Positions 8,398-15,395 of a stretch of DNA of 64,000 nt are shown here, in pieces; position 1 is the stretch's first letter, and each line of letters begins with the position of its first letter. This DNA comes from an uncultured Lachnospiraceae bacterium (GTDB lineage Bacteria > Bacillota > Clostridia > Lachnospirales > Lachnospiraceae), in contig CAMKQH010000007.1 of assembly GCA_946414885.1 (NCBI GenBank), positions 100,833 through 164,832 on the forward strand. Direction: 5' to 3'. The notes beneath the pieces are model-generated. The model was given only the letters and a program-made list of their open reading frames with translations. It was not told where the DNA came from and searched no databases. The position numbers and the translations under genes were made by a program.

Positions 8398-11277
8398 TTA
8401 TCGAACGACGCGATAATCTCTCGCGGGTATTACTTTACCATCCACCTCCAGTGCCTCATTGCCATAGTTTACGTATACTTTTGTTCCGTCCGCATACGTG
8501 GTGCAGGCAAGATCATCGTTAAGCACCTTATGGTCCGTAATCTCCTGATGGAAGGTGTGTCCCAATTCCTTGTTGTATCGCTCATAGATGCTGAGCATCT
8601 TTTGATGCCAGGAATCGTAATTCGCTCCGAAATACTCATCATACAAGGTCTTCTGTAATGCAAAAGGCGATTCCTTCATAAAGGTGAAGTACAATCCCGC
8701 GCCATATTCAACAGAAAGAAGAAGCTCTTTCTCAGGGTTAGCCGCCAGATTGATGGGCTCACCTACGTAATTCTTGTAACCGTGAAGAGCGATCTGATAG
8801 AAAGGAATAAACTCATCAATGATCGTATATTCGCTTCCGTGGAAGTCCATGTTCGTGATGACGTCACTGTGCACTGCGGCATACTCATTACCACTGTTGA
8901 TCATAATCTTCGAATTCTTGGACATTTCAAGAAGCGTCTGTTCTTCCGTGTTCTTGGCCTTCTCTCTGGTCGTGATCTTCTTCATGTAATAATCGCCTGC
9001 CAAATCCTGTCCGATGTTACGGAAGGAAACGTTTGCGCCGTAGCTTTGCGTTGCGTCAAACAGAGTATGCGCAATCTTGTTTGCCAGATCCGCGTGAAGC
9101 ATGTAGTAGCTTTCAGAATTCTCTCTCTGGGCATACGTTATCTTACTGTACTGGTAGATCTCAGCCCTTTCACGACTGATAAATCTTGCCGCGTCAGCGA
9201 AGGAATTAAATCCATCCCAAAGCTTACTGTTATACTCGAACAGCGTGACGCCGTCTAAGTAAAGGTCAATGCCAAGATTCTTTGCTTCCTGGGCAAGATT
9301 GGTCAGATCCTTCTTGCTTCCGCAAGCGCTCACCAGTTTTACTTTCTTCATAATCTTCTGGCTTACGCCGCCGTTTGCCCATCCGGAAAGCTTCACGGAC
9401 AAGTTGTTGACACCGTCGTTCTTGAGCTCAGTGATCATGTCCTTCGCTTCTTTATAGGAGGTCAGCTTTATAGGTCTGCTGGTGGGAATTCCCAAAACCT
9501 GTTTGATCTTATCAGCTGCGGCAATGATCTCAACCACAACGGGAGCGTCCGTCTCCTGATTTACGGCAAATGCCTCAGGATTCTTTTCCTTCAGGTATTC
9601 ACTGTACTCCTTCGCCATGTCTACGTAGGATCCGGAGTTTACAAAATGATATCTCTGTTTTAACGATTCATCCGGAAGCTCCGGCATAAATACGTATACG
9701 GCCGTATTAGCAACGGAACCAACGTCATATTGCTCACGAAGCACGGCGTGATAAGAGGTATTGACGAAGTTGAAACTGTTGTCTCTTCCGCCTACGTCCG
9801 CCTGAACGTATCCATAGGAGGAACCATCCTCCAAAATGCAGATGAAGGAATTGTCTCCCTTGGAAATACCGAAGCAGTTAAAACTGCTGTTTGTCTCGTG
9901 AACAAGCTCTTTTCTTACCAGACCGGTGTCCCAGCCATACATGTCGGAGTAATATGCTCTGGAGTTTCTACTCTTTCCGTTGTTAAATTTGATAACCGCA
10001 CCGCCACCTTCAGGAACCATGAGGAATCCTTCGTCATCCTTGCTGCCGGCTCCAAAATAAGGCAGAACGGTAAGGGTGTAAATGGGGTTGGATGCCTTGT
10101 ACTCGATTTCCTTGTAAGGAATTTCTACCACAAGATCCTCGCCGTCCAGACGATAATATACGTTTACGTTGTACGCAGGCGTCTTGGAGGTGGTCTCACG
10201 AGAACTCAGCGCTTTGTCTTCCTCGTACTGCTCAGCAGTGTATCCGGCTCTTTCAAAATACTTTGCAAATTCTTTCTTATACTGTTCCTTGGTCTTAGGA
10301 TCAAGAACATAGATGATCTCCGTTTCATACAGAGGATACATTGCCTTCAGTTCTTCCACGTTATCCTTTTTGCCAGGGTTGTTGATGTCATATTTCTTAT
10401 AGAACATCTTAACCGTGTCAGCATCATCTTCGTTTGCCCTGATCGCGTCAAGCCATTCCTTCATCTTCGGCTCGGTCAGTACCGGAGGAACCTGATATTC
10501 CTTTTCGATGGTACCGATGGAATACATCATCTTAATGTAATCATTTGTAGCCTCGATCTGATATACGCCGTTTTGGATACTATTTTTATAGTTATTGTAC
10601 TTTGTCTCTGCACCGGCTTCGTTTGTATATGACATCAAAAGCGTGGAATGCAGTTTGTTGTACTCATCCGTTTCAAAACCAACCAGCGGATCGTCACTGA
10701 CTTCTTCTTCGGTAGGAACGGAATGCCAAACCGCCCCCGTACTCTTAACCTCAATGTCAAACGCCGTCGTTATGGGATCCATCGTCAGCTTCAGCTTATC
10801 ATTTTCCAAGACAATGGGATCCTTGCCGCCGTCATAGACATTGATCTTGATCGCCGCTTCCTTTTCACCGCCGCTCTTCAGGTGAAGAACCAGATACACG
10901 CCGCCCAAGATAATCAACGTAGCCACAACAGGGAAAATCAAGCCCTTTAACCTGTTGATCGCGGCTTCGCTCAGTAAAGGCTTCTTGATCACGTTGTCCG
11001 TTGCTTCCGACTTGACAGCCTTCTTCGGAGTAGCTTTCTTCTCCTCAGCCTTCTTGGCATCAACCTTTTTTTCATCCGCTTTTTTTGCGTCGGCTTTCTT
11101 TTCCTCAGCCTTTTTATCTTCCGGCTTCTTCTCAGAATCCTTGGCATCTGCTTTTTCAGCCTTCACTTCCTCGGGCTTCTTCTCATCTGCCTTCTGAGCT
11201 TCAGGCTTCTTCTCATCTGCCTTTTCAGCTTCCGGTTGCTCCAATTCAGATTTTTTGATTTCCTTATCTTCGTTCAT
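8398..11277 (-). CDS. DUF5696-type membrane-anchored protein with Lys/Glu/Ala tail
   Basis: This large protein (959 residues) has three parts. Residues 1-105 are a highly charged Lys/Glu/Ala/Asp low-complexity tail with repeated EKKADAKK and ADEKKPE units. Residues 109-131 form one transmembrane helix (LKGLIFPVVATLIILGGVYL). The remaining 820 residues form a large domain predicted outside the membrane. I recognise it, by resemblance and context, as the DUF5696 family found beside sugar ABC genes in Paenibacillus and Lachnospiraceae; its activity is unknown to me. The domain has a carbohydrate-enzyme look (beta-rich start, then a (beta/alpha)-like half with DLYLDGVTLFEYNSK and FHGSEYTIIDEF). 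A glycan-binding or glycosidase role is possible but unproven. Confidence 0.75.
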   Translation of the reverse strand: MNEDKEIKKSELEQPEAEKADEKKPEAQKADEKKPEEVKAEKADAKDSEKKPEDKKAEEKKADAKKADEKKVDAKKAEEKKATPKKAVKSEATDNVIKKPLLSEAAINRLKGLIFPVVATLIILGGVYLVLHLKSGGEKEAAIKINVYDGGKDPIVLENDKLKLTMDPITTAFDIEVKSTGAVWHSVPTEEEVSDDPLVGFETDEYNKLHSTLLMSYTNEAGAETKYNNYKNSIQNGVYQIEATNDYIKMMYSIGTIEKEYQVPPVLTEPKMKEWLDAIRANEDDADTVKMFYKKYDINNPGKKDNVEELKAMYPLYETEIIYVLDPKTKEQYKKEFAKYFERAGYTAEQYEEDKALSSRETTSKTPAYNVNVYYRLDGEDLVVEIPYKEIEYKASNPIYTLTVLPYFGAGSKDDEGFLMVPEGGGAVIKFNNGKSRNSRAYYSDMYGWDTGLVRKELVHETNSSFNCFGISKGDNSFICILEDGSSYGYVQADVGGRDNSFNFVNTSYHAVLREQYDVGSVANTAVYVFMPELPDESLKQRYHFVNSGSYVDMAKEYSEYLKEKNPEAFAVNQETDAPVVVEIIAAADKIKQVLGIPTSRPIKLTSYKEAKDMITELKNDGVNNLSVKLSGWANGGVSQKIMKKVKLVSACGSKKDLTNLAQEAKNLGIDLYLDGVTLFEYNSKLWDGFNSFADAARFISRERAEIYQYSKITYAQRENSESYYMLHADLANKIAHTLFDATQSYGANVSFRNIGQDLAGDYYMKKITTREKAKNTEEQTLLEMSKNSKIMINSGNEYAAVHSDVITNMDFHGSEYTIIDEFIPFYQIALHGYKNYVGEPINLAANPEKELLLSVEYGAGLYFTFMKESPFALQKTLYDEYFGANYDSWHQKMLSIYERYNKELGHTFHQEITDHKVLNDDLACTTYADGTKVYVNYGNEALEVDGKVIPARDYRVVR

Positions 11278-11316
11278 TGTTCGCCCATCCTTCCACGTTA
11301 TCGGAATTAATTCCAG

Positions 11317-11973
11317 TTATAATGATCGGAATATTATTTCTCGTCCAAGAGAAATGAAATATGCAACGCCTTGGGAAATCATACTGAAGAATAGCAACAG
11401 CAGGAAGACGATGATCAGCATTGCCGCCAAACTTGCGATGGTGAAGAGTGCATTCTTCATTACGGAGAATTCATGGATCTGTCCCATGGCAAGTATGATC
11501 CAGAAGAATACCCAGATCAAAGAGACTACGCTGAGCACGGAATAAAACTGCTTCTCTTCCGAAGTCACGACATTGCTCAAAATGATCAAAGGAAACTGAA
11601 TCAGGGGATAAGGCAAAAGGGAATAGCAGGTTGCAATGTATACGCTTCCCAATCTTCCCTTACCGTCAAACAACGTGGTCGTAGCCCAGTTACCGACAAC
11701 GAAAATGACAAGGGGAAAGAGGATACTTGCAATATGCAGGAAAATATTTACTTCCTCCCAATAAATTGGCTCAATCACAAAGCTCGTAAACTGCAGCTTC
11801 ATGAGCTTTGCCAGGATCGTTAAGATCAAAATGGTATTTGCCGCTGCATAAGTACCGCGTTTTTCATGAGACAGGTCCCAGAAGCCATCCAGCGGGTGTG
11901 TTGCACAATAAAATGCGAACTTAAATGATTTCCAAAACTTTCTAAAACTCTCAATTCTTGCTGAAGTTAACAT
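11317..11973 (-). CDS. YIP1 family integral membrane protein
   Basis: This 218-residue protein has about five hydrophobic helices and the Yip1-domain style opening FKFAFYCATHPLDGFWDLSHEKRG, then long helices such as SVVSLIWVFFWIILAMGQIHEF. YIP1 proteins are polytopic membrane proteins of unclear role in bacteria. It lies in the operon between the NHL-repeat protein and the DUF5696-type protein, a grouping that recurs in other Firmicutes sugar-import loci to my knowledge. A scaffold or assembly role for the importer is an inference from position. Confidence 0.8.
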   Translation of the reverse strand: MLTSARIESFRKFWKSFKFAFYCATHPLDGFWDLSHEKRGTYAAANTILILTILAKLMKLQFTSFVIEPIYWEEVNIFLHIASILFPLVIFVVGNWATTTLFDGKGRLGSVYIATCYSLLPYPLIQFPLIILSNVVTSEEKQFYSVLSVVSLIWVFFWIILAMGQIHEFSVMKNALFTIASLAAMLIIVFLLLLFFSMISQGVAYFISLGREIIFRSL

Positions 11974-11988
11974 AAAGACCTCCCGGGG

Positions 11989-13527
11989 CTAGAATCTGAA
12001 AATATCTGCGGTATCAATTTGAAACTTTATCATCTTGATCCTGCCAATGATCATCGGTACAAGAATAATCACTAACAAGATGATGAATACCGTAAATATG
12101 TGCTCTTCAACCCATTCCTTTCGGTATTGCTTGAATGCCTTGGAGTAATTGTCGTCATTGTATTTTAATTCGAAATACTCCATTGCTTCCTTATAACGCT
12201 CTTGTCTCAGAAGCGATCTGCCCACGCCAATGTAAGCAAGGTCATAGTTACCGTTGGCGTTCATTACTTCCTGCCAGGTTTCACCTGACTTAGCATACTC
12301 ACCGCCGTCAAACTCATCAATCGCACGATAAATCAGATTGCCATACTCAGTAGGGACAAACGTGGTAATGAATCCCGTCTCGTCCAGAACCATAATCTCA
12401 TAACCCATGTGTTCAATGGACACGGGCTTACTGAAGTAACCTGCAATGTTACCGATTCCGCCGAATGCATATAGCATGTGTCCCTGGCTGTCATAGGCGA
12501 AAATACGGCCTCTGTTGCCATCAAGTCCCATGTATACCTTATTGGGGAATGCGGTAATGTCCATCATACGGGAAGGACCAGTCTTGCCGCCGCCAGTGCC
12601 CATGTAAAGGTCGCCGTATACGGGGAAGTCACCGTTTCTGATCAGGATGTCCGTACCCATAAGATTCAGCTTACGGATGGAATCCATCTTTTTGGCTTTC
12701 AGATCCTCTTCCTTAACAAATGCACTGACAACGTAGATGAATCCTTCGTGATCCATGTAAAGATTATCATACTCCGTAGGAACAAAGCTAACGCTTCTTT
12801 CTCTCTGCTCCTGGGTTGCAAATCTCTTCCACATGTAATCCGTAAAATCATAAGAAACCGGCGTTGCTCCGACGAAACCGGAGAAGCTTGCGTCTGCCTC
12901 ATACTTTACCAGACCCTTATTGATACCGAAGGCCACGCAATATACGCGTCCCGCGCTGTCGACCTCAATCTTCTTCGGTTTGAAGGAAGTATTTTCGCCA
13001 AGGGTTGCGTCGTTGGGCTTCGTGAACTCCAAAACGAAATTCAGCTTGGAATCGATCTTTACGATTCTGTCGTTGTTGTAGTCGGCAATATACATGTTGC
13101 CCTCTTCATCCACCTGGAAATCCGTAGGGTAATTGAAGGTATTGTTGTCAGCCCCCTTAAAGCTGTCAATGCAGCGGACAAAATCAAACGTCTGGGGATC
13201 CGGATGCTTAAACTCCAAAATCCGGTTATTACCGCTGTCCGTAATGTATACGGAATCATCAACCACGGTAATACTGGAGGGTTTGTTCAGGGAATGAAGG
13301 TTTGTGCTTTCATACTTGAATACCTTTTCAATCTCCAGATCCGCAGCGGAAAACTGTCCCACTACCTCGTAAGCATCCGGGGACTCCTTCACTTCCCCCC
13401 AGTAATCATAGCAATACGTGTATCCTGCGTCTGCCAAGGCAACTAAGGGAGTGCTGAATGCAACTGCAAATCCGGCGACAAGCAGTGCACAGCGCTTGAT
13501 CGCTTTCTTAAACTGGTTTTTCTTCAT
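11989..13527 (-). CDS. NHL-repeat beta-propeller protein, membrane-anchored
   Basis: This 512-residue protein opens with the signal sequence KKAIKRCALLVAGFAVAFSTPLVALADAGY. A propeller of NHL-type repeats follows: VYITDSGNNRILEF, MYIADYNNDRIVKID, VYMGLDGNRGRIFAYD. After the propeller comes a TPR-like stretch (YDLAYIGVGRSLLRQERYKEAMEYFELKYND). The C-terminus has a transmembrane helix (EEHIFTVFIILLVIILVPMIIG), so the propeller faces outward and is tethered. NHL propellers bind proteins or sugars and some are lyases; no catalytic residues can be assigned. It lies 15 bases from YIP1 and 16 bases from the permease, tightly within the importer operon. Confidence 0.82.
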   Translation of the reverse strand: MKKNQFKKAIKRCALLVAGFAVAFSTPLVALADAGYTYCYDYWGEVKESPDAYEVVGQFSAADLEIEKVFKYESTNLHSLNKPSSITVVDDSVYITDSGNNRILEFKHPDPQTFDFVRCIDSFKGADNNTFNYPTDFQVDEEGNMYIADYNNDRIVKIDSKLNFVLEFTKPNDATLGENTSFKPKKIEVDSAGRVYCVAFGINKGLVKYEADASFSGFVGATPVSYDFTDYMWKRFATQEQRERSVSFVPTEYDNLYMDHEGFIYVVSAFVKEEDLKAKKMDSIRKLNLMGTDILIRNGDFPVYGDLYMGTGGGKTGPSRMMDITAFPNKVYMGLDGNRGRIFAYDSQGHMLYAFGGIGNIAGYFSKPVSIEHMGYEIMVLDETGFITTFVPTEYGNLIYRAIDEFDGGEYAKSGETWQEVMNANGNYDLAYIGVGRSLLRQERYKEAMEYFELKYNDDNYSKAFKQYRKEWVEEHIFTVFIILLVIILVPMIIGRIKMIKFQIDTADIFRF

Positions 13528-13543
13528 TGTTCATTACCTCCCG

Positions 13544-14443
13544 TTAATCCTTCAGACCGGAACTAGCCATGGTCTCCAGAATCTGGCTCTCAGAGAATAC
13601 GAAAATAATGATGGGCACGGAGATGGCGATTACCTGTACGGCTGCCGCCTGACCGGTTCTTGCGATACCGCCGCTCTGGATCTGCGTCAACGCATAAACC
13701 AACGCCTTCTTTTCCTCAGAGTAAATATACATGGATGAAGGGTTGTTCCAAAGTGCCTGTACGGAATAAATGATCATGGTAAGCCATGCGGGCTTAACGT
13801 TCGGCATAACGATACTGGTAAATACCTTCCATTCATTTGCACCGTCAATCTTAGCAGCCTCGATCAGGGAAGAAGGAAGACCTTCCATGAACTGCTTCAT
13901 CAGGAAGAAGCCGATGGGCATTGCAAATGCGGGAATAATGATTGCCCAGTAAGTATCGATCCAGCCGAGCTTGTTAATGATCAGGTAGTTGGGGATCTGG
14001 GTTACGTATCCGCTGAACATAAGCGCGGTGGTAACGATCTTAAAGAACGTCTGTCCGCCGGGGAATTCGTACTTTGCAAGCACGAACGCACCCATGGATG
14101 CGATCAGCAGATGTCCTGCAGTACCCACTGCCGTGATGAACGTCGTATTGAAGACGTAACGGCTAAACGTAACGGTGGATTTTCCCATGTTAACAAACAA
14201 GTCTGAGAAGTTATCCAACGTCGGGTTTCGCGCAAAAATCTTGGGCGGGAACCTGAACAGTTCGTCCAAAGGCTTTAATGAGTTTTCAACCGCATATACC
14301 AGCGGGAAAACCATTGCAATGGCCATAAGGCCCAAAAAGATATAGACCAGCATGTCGCCACCGATGGAACGGTTGGGCTTTCTTCTTTTGATCAAATGAT
14401 GCTTTACGGTTACGGTTTCGGTTTGTACGTTTTTTTTGCTCAT
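13544..14443 (-). CDS. Carbohydrate ABC permease, MalG type (set 1)
   Basis: This 299-residue permease has the EAA loop SSLIEAAKIDGANEWKVFTSIVMPNVKPAW and the N-terminal helix GGDMLVYIFLGLMAIAMVFPLVYAVENSLKP, classical MalG features. It ends ETMASSGLKD. It is separated from the partner permease by a single base, so translation is coupled. It belongs with the large binding protein at the head of the operon. As in set 2, no ATPase gene is nearby. Confidence 0.93.
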   Translation of the reverse strand: MSKKNVQTETVTVKHHLIKRRKPNRSIGGDMLVYIFLGLMAIAMVFPLVYAVENSLKPLDELFRFPPKIFARNPTLDNFSDLFVNMGKSTVTFSRYVFNTTFITAVGTAGHLLIASMGAFVLAKYEFPGGQTFFKIVTTALMFSGYVTQIPNYLIINKLGWIDTYWAIIIPAFAMPIGFFLMKQFMEGLPSSLIEAAKIDGANEWKVFTSIVMPNVKPAWLTMIIYSVQALWNNPSSMYIYSEEKKALVYALTQIQSGGIARTGQAAAVQVIAISVPIIIFVFSESQILETMASSGLKD

Positions 14444-14444
14444 A

Positions 14445-15383
14445 TCAGGTTCCTACTCTTCTCAACAGACTTTGAATTGCTTTGTTACATAAGATCATGA
14501 TCAAGAACAACATGGCTGCGATCGCACACGCATAACCCATTTCATATCTTACAAATCCGTAGTCATACAAATGCGTTACGATGGTTCTCGCTGCGTAGTC
14601 CGTACTAGGGAATCCACAGAGCGCCATGGTCACGTCACATACGCCAAAGGAACTCGTGATGGTCATAACCGCTCCGAACATCAGCATGGGCTTCATGCTG
14701 GGCAGGGTGATGTACCAAAGCTCCTGCCATCTGTTTTTCACGCCGTCCATGTAGCCTGCCTCATACTGGGAAGCGTCTACGCCCTGAAGACCTGCCACGA
14801 AGGAAAGGAATCCGGTACCAAGGCTCATCCAAAGGATAACTACCATACAGATGGGAAGCATGTAGGTCGGATGCTGGAAGAACTGGATCGGCGCATCCAC
14901 AAGACCTAACTCAATCAACAACGCGTTTGCCCAACCGTACTGGTCGCCTCTGAAGAACACGCCGAAAATCGTGTACAGCGTACCGGAAATGGAAGGCGCG
15001 TAGAAGATAACGATCGTGACTGCCCTGATCCATCTTGGCAGCTCGTTGATCAGCCAGGCAAACAGGAATGCCATGATGTAACCTAGCGGACCGGTTATGA
15101 TCGCTATCATGAAGGTATTTTTGATACCGATCAGGAATACGTCATCTTCCAAAAGCAAGCTCACGTAGTTGTGGGCTCCGATAAATCTCGGACTTTCCAA
15201 AATGTTGTAGTAGGTAAAGCTGTAATAGATCGAGTTGATTACCGGCAAGATGTAGAACGTGGTAAAAATGATCGCGTACGGTAGTAAAAACAAATAGCAC
15301 ATCTTGCTGATCTTGGCTTTCTTCCAAGCCACCTTGGCATTGTGTTTGCGCAAGGTAAAGTATTTGTCTATGTATCTGCTCAT
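14445..15383 (-). CDS. Sugar ABC permease, MalF/LplB type (set 1)
   Basis: This 312-residue permease shows YLFLLPYAIIFTTFYILPVINSIYYSFTYYN at the first helix and the EAA loop QYEAGYMDGVKNRWQELWYITLPSMKPM, which contacts the ATPase. It has six helices and the length usual for the family. It lies 12 bases downstream of the large binding protein and one base upstream of the MalG-type partner. It would form the heterodimeric channel for an oligosaccharide. Confidence 0.93.
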   Translation of the reverse strand: MSRYIDKYFTLRKHNAKVAWKKAKISKMCYLFLLPYAIIFTTFYILPVINSIYYSFTYYNILESPRFIGAHNYVSLLLEDDVFLIGIKNTFMIAIITGPLGYIMAFLFAWLINELPRWIRAVTIVIFYAPSISGTLYTIFGVFFRGDQYGWANALLIELGLVDAPIQFFQHPTYMLPICMVVILWMSLGTGFLSFVAGLQGVDASQYEAGYMDGVKNRWQELWYITLPSMKPMLMFGAVMTITSSFGVCDVTMALCGFPSTDYAARTIVTHLYDYGFVRYEMGYACAIAAMLFLIMILCNKAIQSLLRRVGT

Positions 15384-15395
15384 GCTTCGCTCTCC

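Noticed and set aside
8469..11197. Plus-strand Ser/Ala/Phe-rich frames opposite the DUF5696-type gene
   Set aside because: They are the complement of the Lys/Glu/Ala repeat tail and of the coding strand.
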